In this document: piece after piece, positions 25,925 to 38,054 of the stretch
Position numbering within the stretch: the stretch's first letter is position 1
Layout of the letters: every line of letters begins with the position of its first letter
Source: Tetrahymena thermophila SB210
Lineage: Eukaryota; Ciliophora; Oligohymenophorea; Hymenostomatida; Tetrahymenidae
Assembly (NCBI RefSeq): GCF_000189635.1
Contig: NW_002476534.1
Span: 496,001 to 560,000, forward strand
Reading direction: 5' to 3'
Length of the DNA stretch: 64,000 bases
Made by a program: the position numbers and the translations under genes
Notes under the pieces: generated by a model
Database searches by the model: none
Seen by the model: the letters and a program-made list of their open reading frames with translations, nothing else
What the model was told of the DNA's origin: nothing

Positions 25925-28900
25925 TCAATAATTTTTTGGCCACTTTAAGGTATCATATTCTTACTGAGCTTTTTCTAGCTTTATGTGGAGCTTTAAAAGT
26001 GAATAAATGTTGCTCATCGTCTTTTTTTTGAAATTTTATTAAAAAATAATTTAAAAAATTTTATTTTTTTTTTTTTAGTAAGATTTACCTTTGAGTTGCA
26101 GTTTTGTATGCAACTATTTATTATAGAATCTATTTCTTTCATGTTGCACTGCTCCAAGTCCTAAATATTCTGTTTTAAATAAATTTAAAAATTGTATACT
26201 TTGCTCGATTAATAATTAATTTACTTTGATTTTTTATTTAAGAATTTGGTACAAATCAGAAAATTAATTGATTCCTAATTGCTGATTAAGCATTTTTTAT
26301 CTATTTGCAATTTAAGATTATAAATCAATAATTTCACTCTCAAGCACTTCTAGTCTTTTTGCTGCAGAAGAGGTTCCCCTCTTTCTATTATTTTAACTTA
26401 TATCATATTGTTTTATTAAATTTTGTTACATTTCATTGTTATAATTTATATTGTTGTTATTTTAAGGATGATTATATATTTATTCTCTTAGGTTTATGTT
26501 TTACTATGAGTTTAACTGTGAATTAATTTTATTAGATTCTTATTCGAACATTTAATTTAACTCGAGTATGTCTTTGTTATAAAATTTATTATTATATTGA
26601 TTTTTCTGACTGCCTATAAGACTGCTATTTGTATTACTTGTTTAATAACTTTATATGTGTTGGTTATAATTATTCATATTCTATAAATTTATATTTTATG
26701 AGTATTGATTTCTAGAAATGGGTAATTACTGTTTTATCTTTGGTAAAGTAGGCGTGTTTTAATATTTTTTAATTTCATTTTAATTAAGCATTGTACTTAG
26801 TCCGTTATATTACTTTTTATCTGAATATATAGAACTATAATTATCATTCATTTAGTCTTCGTCTGATTTGAAAAATCCAGGAGCAGAATCTATTGAATTG
26901 TATTAGTTTAATGCAGGACCTTCTTGCCTTTTATAATCTCCATTTAATCTATTTAATTGCTTTTCATCAGTACCAATCTGTGTACTGTTTTGACTGCTTT
27001 TTGTTGTAGAGCTCATAAAAATATTCTTTTTTTGCAGCTTTTACTCTAAGCTATATCTATCTTTGAAATACTTTTATTACATGTCAGCCATTTCTTCATT
27101 TAATTCTTTCATGCTCATCTATGTGTCTATCGTTGTCTCAATCATTGAATATTTAGAGTATCTGTTAGGGTTGGAGTTATATTAATTTTTTTCGAAATCT
27201 TTTATCTAATGTTAAGACTGCATAATTTAAACATTTTCTTACGGTGAATAAGTTGAAACTTGAATATTTTCATCAAATTAAAATGATTTATTGTTCTTTT
27301 TTTGTTTACTCTCAGAAACAGTATGTGTTCTGTGAGTTTTCCTTTTCGGTTTTTCAAATTAAGAGCTAGATATATTTTCTTAATCAATATTTCTTTAGCT
27401 TTTCTTTAGGTTTACAGGATTAGAAGGTAGCTAAAAAATTTAATCTTCTTACATCTTAAAATCTAATTATTTTTGATGCATTTACTATTGAATTGCAGGA
27501 TCTCCTTTAATCATACCTGGAGAATCTAAATATATTGTATTCTTTTACTGCTAGTTATTCATTGTTTAGTATTAGTTATTCAACTAAATGCAACTAGAAT
27601 TTGTGAAAATACTATTATTAAAGTTATTTTGCTAATTTGAATTCTTGCTGCTGTTTTTACGAGAAGTGTATTGCTATTAAAATTAAAACTAAGCTGAAGG
27701 TTAGACCTGCAGCTATTGAGATATTTTATTTCTAGCAAATAGTTAAAAATTTTAATTATTTTTCTGAGAAAATACATCCATGATATTAACATTACTTTTA
27801 GGACGAGTAGATAAGTTAGATGTTGATTGAATTTCTGGAAGTTTTGTATTATAGTTTTATAAATTATTAAAATAAGTTTAGCTTTCACTAAGCTTATCTT
27901 ATATGTATTATATTTAATTGTGATCTATTCCTCCAATTTAATTAACTATATTAATTATTCAAACAATATTTTAATCAAGCAAAAAATTATTTATTATTTT
28001 TAAAATTTTTTTGTAAAAAAATAATTCTCAAGTTCTAATGAAAAAATTTATGATCTATTTGAAAATTTTTAATTTTTATTTAAAAATTTAAAATATAAAA
28101 TATGATTAAAATAAATATTTATAAACATTAATTTTATTTTTATGAAATAAATTAAATATTTTTTTATTTTAAATTTAGAAAAACTTAAAATTTTAAAATT
28201 ACTCTGATTATTCTATGCAAAAATATTGATCTATTTCATTTGTTCTTAGTTAGAAGGATCGAAAAGCTTTTCGTTTTATAACTTGTCTATTAAGTTTAAA
28301 TTTTTTTTGCCTCTTGCATTAACAGGTGATGGCTTTTTATTTAAAGTATAATTAAAATTACTCTATTTGGATTAATTTACGTTAGGTAAGTTGATATTCT
28401 TTGAAGACTAGGATTGATAACTTATAGAATTATTTTTTTAAATAATTTATTCGTTTTACAATTTATCTAATTGTTCATGTTAATTAATTGAAGTTTGTCT
28501 CACACTTTTTATCTTTGGAGTAAAATATTTCTTTCCCATAAACTAGTTTGGCGAATTATTATTATTATTATTGTTATTGCTATTATTGCTATTTGCAGAT
28601 GAAAAATTTTGATTTTGCTTAGAATTATAAATAACTTAATCGTTGTAAATGCCAGATCTTTAATTCTAAAGAATGATTTAATCTAAATAGTCATTTACAC
28701 TTTATATTTAACTTTTTTTATCTTTATCTTCTCTATTTGCTTAGGGAGATGGCGATTTTTCACTAATATACTTTTCCTTTTTTTATGAATAGTTTGTGAA
28801 CATGCTGCTATTTTTTTTAATCATTTTCTGATTTTATGGTAGCTTAAGATTATCATCATCACTTTACAGTGGTTAGAAAAAAATATTCCTTTAGTTCTAG

Positions 28901-30928
28901 ATAATAGATTCTAATTTTGCTTGTTACTCTTTAGCTAAGTTCTTTGGGTTTGAAAGGTTCTAAAATGAAGATTATTTCGCATTTTCTATACTATTCTGGT
29001 CATAATCTGAATTTTTATTACTAAGTTAAAAGACTTTGTGAGGGATAGATGGAGAATTATATTTATCAGGTACTGCTGCCTAATTATTTTGATGTTTGTC
29101 ACTCTTTTCTGATTTATTTCTAGCTCCCTTTGCCTAAATAATGCCTTAACTGCGTTTTTTAAATATTTCTTACATAAATTATTTGTCTACATTACTTGGT
29201 AAAGTACTCTAAAATTGTAAGCTAATAATATGTTTCTCTTCTTTATTCTCATTTAAATTGCTGATGCTTCCTACTCTAGCATTTTAATCTATGCTATGGT
29301 TAGTTGCATGTATTTAATTATTCATTCTTCTTCCATTTGGAGATCTGCTTGCCTTCTCTTATTTAGCTTAACTAAATGTCTCTTTAGATTCTTAATTTTT
29401 TAAAGGTAATTTAAATTCTCAGTTTGTTGAAATATAATATATTTTTTAATATATCATTTTTGCTTTTCAACAAATGAATATCAATTTTAGTTTAAATAAT
29501 AAGTTGTTTATTTTAATATTTAAACACAATTTTTAGAGCAAATTTAATTCATAAGCACAAAAGTGGAAAATATGAAGCATTTAAATAAAAAAAATGAATT
29601 ATTTTTGATTTACTTGGTACTTCAATACTCATAGATGATACTCTCTTATGCTTCTTATCAGCGTCTAAAGGATAAGGTAGTTTTAGAAGATTTAATTTAT
29701 CAACGATTACTATTTGTAATAATAAGCAAAAGAACTTTAATATAAAAGAAATATCTTGGGAGTTTAATATATATATTTGTTTGGATGGATGGTTGGAAAT
29801 TAAATTAATAAAGGTAAATTAAAAATGACATGCTAATAAATTAAAATAAGATAATCTTAAAATTTTTCTTTAACAATTGGAATTTATACTAAATCCAGTA
29901 GATTATTTATTAAACAAATAGTTCGATAAATTTTATTTTGGAATATTATATTTGATTTATCTTGCTTTTAGATACTTTTTTATTGTAGATTATTTATTTC
30001 GATTTAGAAATCTAAATGTTTTTTTCAGGTAAATTCTTAATTCTTTAGATATTAAATTTACTTGATGGTTTTAATTTTTTTGCAATAAAATATTACTTGA
30101 GTTTGACAAAAGAGTAGTCGTGTCAGGTCTTTTTTGATGATCTTTAGTTAGTAAAAGACTAATTATTGATTATAATTCTCTACTGTACATGCTAGGTAGT
30201 GGTTCTACTTTATTTTTTAAAATTTTTATAACCAGTGCTCCTTAATTAGAAGCTTCAAAGGGGTGCTTGAAAGTACAAAGCTCATACAAAATGCAACCTA
30301 AAGACCAAATATCGCTTTTTTCGTTGTATGGTTTTTCTTCGCATATTTCTGGTGAAAGATAATAAGGAGTACCAACCATAGTTTTGGCTAAGTTGTTGGT
30401 ATCGCCAAGGTATTTGGCAACACCCAAATCTCCAATACGTATTTCAGTACTATTTTTAGTTAAGAATATATTCATCGTTTTGAAGTCTCTATGAAGCACT
30501 TTTTGCTGGTGAATGCTATGCAAACCAAGAAGCATTTGTAGAAAGAAAAGCCATATTTTATTTTCATTTATGAACTGATTTTTTTGCTTTTTAATATATT
30601 GCAAAAGATCTCCATTCTCACAAAATTCCATAACAATGTAGAGATCATTTTATTCTATAAACATATCATAATATTTGACTACATAAGGGCTTTCTAAATG
30701 CTTTAGTAAGTTTCCTTCATTGACCGCATCCTATTTCTGCTTTTAATCCATAAACTTCATATTAATTTCCTTAATAACATATGTTTTTCCATCTGATTTT
30801 TTTCTTCCTTTATAAACTACTCCATAAGATCCCTGACCTAATTTAACTAAATTATCATATTCCTCAATTCCACCTCTAAAATCATACATAGTATATTGCT
30901 AATCTTGCTACTAGAGATTTTAATTCAT
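25925..30928 (-). CDS. NEK-family protein kinase with ~1,000-residue disordered/coiled-coil tail
   Basis: Exons 30928-30097, 29709-29614, 29417-28203, 27945-26225, 26169-26089 and 26020-25925, 1,346 residues, all phases consistent. The N-terminal kinase domain (about residues 20-285) has LGQGSYGVVYKG, lysine in YVIKEINMKFM, LHRDFKTMNIFL with HRD at 146-148, GDLGVAK with DLG at 167-169, TMVGTPYYLSPEI and SDIWSLGCILYEL. The NxxL pattern around the P-loop and activation loop is typical of NIMA-related kinases, which in ciliates regulate ciliary length and cell cycle. DFG is DLG here, a tolerated change. The tail is Q/N/S-rich with scattered coiled coils and ends in LEKAQQEYDTLKWPKNY. The exon joining the kinase to the tail is short, and alternative acceptors exist at 29417 and 29390. 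If that junction were wrong, kinase and tail would be two genes, but continuous phase argues for one. Confidence 0.78.
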
Positions 30929-32094
30929 AATTTTTTTAATTGCCTAATCAACTTTCTTAAAACAATTTTTTCAGCTTATTCTAAAGATTCAGTTAGGCTC
31001 TCAAATTGTTTTATTTGTTTATAAAATTTATTCCCTATTAAAATTTAGTTATTGGTATTATTCTCTTTAAAACTAATGCTATTAACTGGCTTAATATGTA
31101 TTAATAAAAAAAAATAATTGGCAAATTCTTCAAAGCAAAGACTTTCATTCATAAATTTATTAATTAATTAATTTAATTTATAAGTTCATTGACTGATTCG
31201 CTGGTTCCTTTACTAAAGTTATGAATACGTGAATTAAAAAAGAAATTATTTATAAAAGCTTAATATATAAACGAAATTATTTGATAAGATGAAAAGAAAA
31301 ACTACTAAGTAGTAAATAATTAACTTAATTAGGATATCTATCATTCATTCATTCATTTGCTAATTTAATCATTTTTTTTTATTTTTATACAGTAATTAGA
31401 TAAATAAATAAAAAATTTTCTTCAAAGAAAATCGTAATATATTTCAAGGTAAGCTAAGTGCTTTAAAAATATCACATCTATTTTTATTTTTTGCTAGAGT
31501 ATGAATAATTCATTTGATTTATTGTTTAACAAATTCAATATTGATTGAGAGAGCATAAATTAATTTCTTTTCTATTCTTTTTAGAAATATCCTCACTTTT
31601 TTTATTATTAAATCAAATTTAGTAGTATTTTAGTGAGTAAATTCAATTTTAACTAACTCAACACAAATCCATCAAAAGTGTGCAACATAATTCCAATTTT
31701 AAATTAATTATTCTGCAATCAAATTTTTTTAAATCGAACTAGTATGCTTCCACTAACAGAATTTTTTATAGAAACTTAGTCAAACTGCTGTTTAAAATAA
31801 GTATTTTTTGTAATTTTTAAAAAAATGATTACTGTTGATATGAAATTGCATTTTCTAACTAAAAACTTTGTAGTTTTATTGAGTGCGTGATGACATTATT
31901 ACTGATAGTTCACAATGTAATAGAAGTTTTTAGTATTATATAATTGATTATTTAAAATCTGATGTTTGTTGATTAAATATAATCTATTATTGTTAGCAAA
32001 AAAAAAAAAAGTAATTTATTTATAAAGTTATATTATTTATCATAATAAAATAAATACAAATTATTTAAAGTGATTTATTTATTAAGATAGGAAT
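30929..32094. promoter_or_regulatory. Divergent intergenic region
   Basis: About 1.2 kb between the start of the NEK-like gene (leftward) and the repeat protein (rightward). It contains an ATTC tetranucleotide run near 31342-31358 and otherwise A/T-rich sequence. A short basic open stretch just upstream of 30928 lacks an ATG and is taken as leader. No defined promoter motif is visible. Confidence 0.4.
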
Positions 32095-35000
32095 ATGTCA
32101 GAAAATAATCAAGAAAATAAAATCAACATTTTGGCTGACAAGGAAGGCGTTGACTAGCAAAGCATTTAGCAAAATAATCACAACGAGAATCCTTAATAAA
32201 ATCATTTAACTGTTCCTTAACAGCCAAAGCACACTGTGCAGGATGACATTGCTGAATTAAGTCAAGCTATTTAAAAAAAAAGAAATTCATAAAGAAAATC
32301 AGTTTTTAGTAATCACGAAGAAATGAATTTAGGAGAGTTAATCAGTAAGCACAGCTAAGATTAAGAAAAAAACAATGGTAATTTAGATTCTAATGAAATC
32401 AATACCCTCTAATAATCTATGTAGGACAAAGCAAATTAAAATAATTTAAAATAAGATTAAAATGATGCTTCATCTGATGTAAATAATAAGAGTGCTGAAT
32501 TATAACTACCTGTTAAACCATAGCATAATGTGCAAGATGACATCAAAGAATTCAATGAACATATAGTCTAGAGAAGGAGTGTTAGGAGAGCCTCGAGATT
32601 TTAAGAAGAGAATCTTTCTCATTTATAAGAAATTGCTAGTCAGTTGTAAGATAACGCTAATAAAAAATAAGATGAGAATGAAAATAACCAAAACACTTAA
32701 GTTGCTTCAAATAAGCGTGAAGAAGGTGAAGAAAATGATCAAAATTAGATTTAAAGCCTAAATGACTTGCACGAAAAAGAAAAAAAATTAGAAAATAATG
32801 CAGACTAAGAAGGAGAAGATCAAAATCAGTTATTAAAAGAAAATGAGGAACACACTTAATAAAAGTCTATTTCTGAATTATAGGAAGAAGCGAAATAAAA
32901 GCCAAATGCTTTGAATGAAGTTATAAAGCTGAGCAGTTAAATTTAAGTTAAGAGAGATCTCAAAAGAAAATCCACTTTTTCAATGACTAATATCAAACAT
33001 GATGATGACGAAGAAGATAATGATAATAACAAGGGTGATAAATAAGACAATGACTAATAATAATAATAATAATAATCAAGTGATCAAGCTGAATAGCACC
33101 ATTCAAATGTATCTCCTGGTAAAGAAAAAAAGCAAAATGCATTTAACGAAATAATCAAGCTAAATAACGAAATACATTTTAAAAGCAGTCTGAAGAGAAA
33201 ATCTACTTTCTCTTTACCAGTTATCTAAGATGATGATGACGAATAAAGTGAATCTAAAGATAAACCAAAGTCAGTTAAATTACCTGAAGAAAACGAAATC
33301 AGTAAAATCAAAGAACAGCCTTCAATTGAAGAAAAAGGAGATAATGAAGAAAATGAAAGTCAGAACAACAATGATTAAAAGGAAGATGAATAACATTAGA
33401 TTCAAGGTGGAAAAAAGCCTAATGCGTTTGTGGAAATTTTAAAATTAAACAGTGATATTTAAGTAAAAAGACAACTAACAAGAAAATCAACTTTTTCACT
33501 ACCAGTTCATTTAGATGATGAGGAAGAGGGCAAAGACTAAGAAAATTAAGATAAGAAGTCAGAAGATAATAACAATGATAATGATGATATGTAAAGTCAG
33601 CCATCCTCTACATCTTTGTAGTAAAATATAAATGAAAACGCTGGAAAAGATGCTGAAGTAGAAGATCAATAAGAGAATGGCTCTGGTTAAAAAAAGCCAA
33701 GTGCTTATTAAGAAATACTGAGCCTGAACAACTAAATACAATCCAAGAGATCTTTGACAAGAAAATCAACATTTTCTGTTCCTCATATTCCAGATGAAGA
33801 AGAAGAAGAAGGAGATAAAAATGAAAAGAAAGACGATAATTCTAAAATTACTGAGGAATCACACCATTTGGACGACACATAGGAAATGGCCAAAAAGAAG
33901 CCTAATGCCCTAAACGAAATAATAGAGTTAAACAATGTTATTTAGCATAAAAGAGACCTTAAAAGGAAATCTACTTTTTCAATTCCAGTTATTAGAGATG
34001 AAGATTTAGAATAAAAATAAGAAGAACAATAAGAAAATAAGCAGATAAAGAATAATGCCTTGAATGAAATTCTTGAGTTAAGCGATTAAATACAAGTAAA
34101 GAGAAATTCAAGAAGAAAATCTACATTTTCTTAAGGCCTACACATTCATGAATAAAATGAGCAGTAAAAAAATGAGTAAAATAACTTAATATAAAATGAA
34201 GAAGGCGATAATCAGCACGAAGAAGGAGCAGAAGATGAAAGCGAAGAAGCTAGGCTTTAAAGACAAAAAAAGAAAAAGAACTTGATGGATTATAAAGAAT
34301 AAGAGGTAATGATTCTATCTTATATTATACAATTTAAACTATTAATATTTAATTTAAGGCAGATCATCCAGTGAAGAATGCTCAACGTAACAAATCACAA
34401 CAAAAGAAGCATATTTTTCTTGAAGAAAATAAATAGAATTTCAGAAAAGTCATTCACCCTTCCTAAAAACAACAATAACAAACTGATAAAAATAATAATT
34501 AAGAAGAATAAGTTTTAGAAGTAAATATTTAGTAAAAAGAGCCTCATTAAAAATAAGTAGACGATGATGACAATTAAAAAGCTAAATAAGAATTTGATTA
34601 AATTTAGAATTTGCAGAAACAAGAGATTTTAAACATTAACTTAAATAGCAATTAATAATCTCCAGAAAAGTCATTAGACAAGAAATAAAAGAATGAGAGA
34701 AGAGACGTAATCAATTTTTTATTAGATTTTAGTTATTTTAGAAGCAGAAAATTAGCAGAATCAGCAAAAATAAATGCATTTATTCTTATAATTAATAAAT
34801 AATTTTTTTAATAGGAATTTGCATTGTAGAGAAAGCTTGAATACCTAACTGCCAAATCAGCTAAAAATGAGCTAATTAGAAAAGAAAAAGGAAATATACC
34901 TCATAATAAATTTATTGCATAAGAGTTGTCTAAGGAAATAAAAATCAGAGAAGCTAATAAAAGAAAGAGAGAACTTGAAACCATGCTAGCTCAAATAAAT

Positions 35001-36806
35001 AGAGAAATTTAAGTCATTAGAAACTCTGATCCAGATTATGAGAGCTTAGCAATTAATAATTTGCATATAAAATCTGTCTAAGATGAAAATTAAAGATCTT
35101 AAAACAATCACCTTTACAGTAGCATTGAAAGCCAAAAGAACTCAGGTAGAATTCTTCCTCCAATAAAAAAAAATAATTAAATCAAAGAGATGATTAAAAT
35201 TGCAGAAGATTAAGTTGCAAATTAAAATGCTGTTTCAATTGTGTAAAAGTACAAAAAAGAAAAAGAGTTTAAGAGACAAAAAAGAGAGCAAGAATTCCAA
35301 CAAGTAAACAACTAAATTTACAAAGAGTAATTAATTTAATTTTTAAATAAAAGCTTAAAAATATTAAATTATTTAAAATAAATTACTAAAATTTTAATTA
35401 AAAATAATTACAAACCAATAATAATTATTTACTTGCTTAAAGAAAAAATTATCAACCAACAAAATTTAATTTAAACCTAAAATTACTAAAAAGAATTAAT
35501 TTATTCTAATACAAATCAAAAAATTTTAAACAAAACTTAATTATTTAAAAATACTTTTGAAATATTAAATTTAGAATATTAATGAAATAATAAAAGAAAT
35601 AAAAGTTATTTGATTTGAAGTGGTTTTTTATTTATTACTTCTCATTTGAATCTAAAAAATTTTTAATTTCTTATTAAAATTCTATTCAAATTTTATATAA
35701 AGAGTTGATATAAACTAATTAGCAGAATCCACTCTTAATCCTAATATATTGCTCATTAATTTTTATTAATTTGTAAAAAAAAACATTTAATAAGTAAATA
35801 TTGATTAAATATAAATTAAACTAAAAATGAGCAAGCATGAAGTTATCAATTAAATTTTTTAACATTCAAAAATTATCAAATAACAGTTTAATGAATTTTT
35901 TTTTCTTTTCTGATATTAATTTTATTTAAATAATTTTGAAAATGAAGCAAAAAAAAATTTAATTAAAATCTTACTAAATATTAATTAATTATTATATTAG
36001 AGTTGAACTTAGAAGACAATAAAATGAGACTCTCCATGAGAAAATTATTTTAGAAAAGAGATAAAAACTTTTACATAAAAAGTAGCAAAATGACACTAAA
36101 AAAGCTGAGCAGCAACAACTTCTTGTCGCCTCTAAGAATTTTGTTAAAGAATTACATTAAATTGGACCTGGAAAAGCTACTGATAATTACTTGAGTTAAG
36201 TAAACTAAATAGATAGCGAATATAAGTTTGGACCTTACTAAACTCCAGAATTAGATGCATAAAAGCTAGGCCTCTAACAAATTAGAAACTTATAAAAAGG
36301 TGAATAACTAGATGGAGCTCCCCTTCCCAATTTTATGAAAAACAAAAACAATAATGATTTTAAAAAGTTGTTAGAAGAAAACAAAATAAATCGTGATAGA
36401 GAAATTAAGATTATAGAAAATCGTAAAGACCTCTACAAGTAAAATAAATGCTTACAAATTTTTTAAATTTTAAATAAATTTTATATTACAAATTATCAGT
36501 AAAAGAATGGAATATTCTAAATCAGTAAAAAACAACTTGCTAAGAGGAGGAAGAAAATTAGATATCAGTAGTAATCTCCTATTCTAAGATGAAGGATTAA
36601 ATAAAAATAGAATAGTAGTAAGTAGCAGCGTCACCAATTTGGAAAAAAAGAAAAAATAGCTAAACTAATTTGATAAATCTAATAATAAATATTCTGAAGA
36701 GTAAGATGAAAACAAATAAATTTAAGAATAAGAATTAATAGATATTCCTTAGTCTCAATCTACAAAATCTGTTAACAATAAAGTATGGAGAGTTGTCAAG
36801 CATTGA
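32095..36806 (+). CDS. Protein with eight RKSTFS-type repeats in acidic linkers, coiled-coil C-terminus
   Basis: Exons 32095-34305, 34359-35326, 36001-36438 and 36500-36806. A 108-nt GT...TAG segment (34707-34814) inside exon 2 is open in frame and may be an extra intron, giving 1,271 instead of 1,307 residues. The first exon encodes eight copies of a unit whose core reads PNALNEIIKL, N, x, x, IQxKRxLxRKSTFS, then a hydrophobic patch and an Asp/Glu run. Core positions are near residues 66, 163, 289, 366, 461, 554, 622 and 672. Copies 1 and 2 are divergent (QRKSVFS, RRASRF) and share VQDDI upstream. Each core has a basic residue pair before Ser, fitting an AGC-kinase site (PKA/PKG-like). The C-terminal third is a charged helical region rich in Lys, Glu and Gln. 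No family was recognised. A scaffold with multiple phosphorylated docking peptides is a reasonable guess only. Confidence 0.75.
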
Positions 36807-38054
36807 AAGTTTCCTGATTCTTACTATACTATATGAGTATTTTTTCCTTATCTTTTGCATATCTATCACTTAGTAGATTTTTCACTCATTCTTTCTATCT
36901 AACTATAGCTTATTTAATAAGTCTAAAAAACTCTTGATTTTATTTCTTTCATATAATTTACAATGCAAAATAAAATAATTTGTTAAAATCTCATTTAGCA
37001 ATTTTCTTAATTGTCAAATTTGAATCCATCAATCAATCAATCACTTTTAATTAGCAACAACTATAAAATCAATAAATTTATATTAATAACATTTTATTTT
37101 TATCTATGTATTTACTTCATAAAAATTGTTCTTGTTAAATTATTATTGAATTATATTTTTATTATTTGTAAATATGAGTTTTGTTTTAAAAAGGCTTGCT
37201 ATTTATTAGACTTCAAATTAATATAAAATTTTAAAAATTTATTGCTAATTATTTTATATTCCAAAAAATAAAAAATTTATTTTTATTTATTTCTTAATTT
37301 ATTAATTTATTTATTTATTGTGTCGATTTGTTTTAATATAAATTTCATCAAATAAAATGCAAAAATAATTAAATTATTTTTTTAATTTTTCAAATTAAAT
37401 TAAAAATTTGAAAAGCTTTAATTTTATTTTTTTATGACAATTTTAAGACTATTTAATTTTTAATCATTAATAATATAAATCAAATAAAAATTTTTTATTT
37501 AAAACAATTCTAAAAAAACCTCTGCTCTTAAGAAAAATAAATTAAATAAAAGGCTAAAGTATTTTAAGAAAATTTAAAATAAGGGGGGTTCTCATGACTT
37601 ATCGGCTAAATTTGTTCAGTAAAGTGCAATAAATAAACAAACAAACTCAAAATAATTACACACTAACCCAATAAATCTGCTTTATTCTCTTAATAACTAA
37701 CTCCTAATTAGATATCTACTAACTAAAGAAAAGAGCTTATATCCTAATTAGGAAACAACTCCTAAGATAACTATAAGCCCTTAAATGCTAAAAGCTTAAG
37801 TAACAACATCTTAATCCTTTTAACATTGCACTTTACCTTACCTAGATAGCTAACTTACTAGTCTAGTTAAACAACATATAGAAAAATAAAATAAAAGTAC
37901 TATAGTATGAAAAATTATAAAAATATAGGTATCTAAAAACATAATAAATACAACAAAAATTAAATAAATGAATATTTTTAAATCTATTATAATATTATAT
38001 TTAAGAGTTATTCTGAGTGCATATTTATGTGCGAGTATTTCTATTCTATTCTAT
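36807..38054. other. Gene-free stretch with one GC-richer island
   Basis: Mostly A/T runs. The segment 37575-37875 stands out by higher G+C, a run of six G at 37583-37588, and a 12-bp inverted repeat: GTAAAGTGCAAT at 37619-37630 against its complement at 37825-37836. CCTAATTAG occurs twice between them. Only small open frames exist. The island could be a structured RNA or a remnant element. A pentanucleotide CTATT run lies at 38039-38056. Confidence 0.4.

Noticed and set aside
34707-34814. Hydrophobic stretch that could be a membrane segment in the repeat protein
   Set aside because: It is bounded by GT and TAG, A/T-rich, 108 nt and in frame, so it is more likely an intron than a transmembrane helix.
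37011-37226. 71-codon hydrophobic open frame
   Set aside because: Phe/Ile/Leu/Tyr/Lys-only composition expected from A/T-rich non-coding DNA; no extension with the ciliate code and no matching exon nearby.
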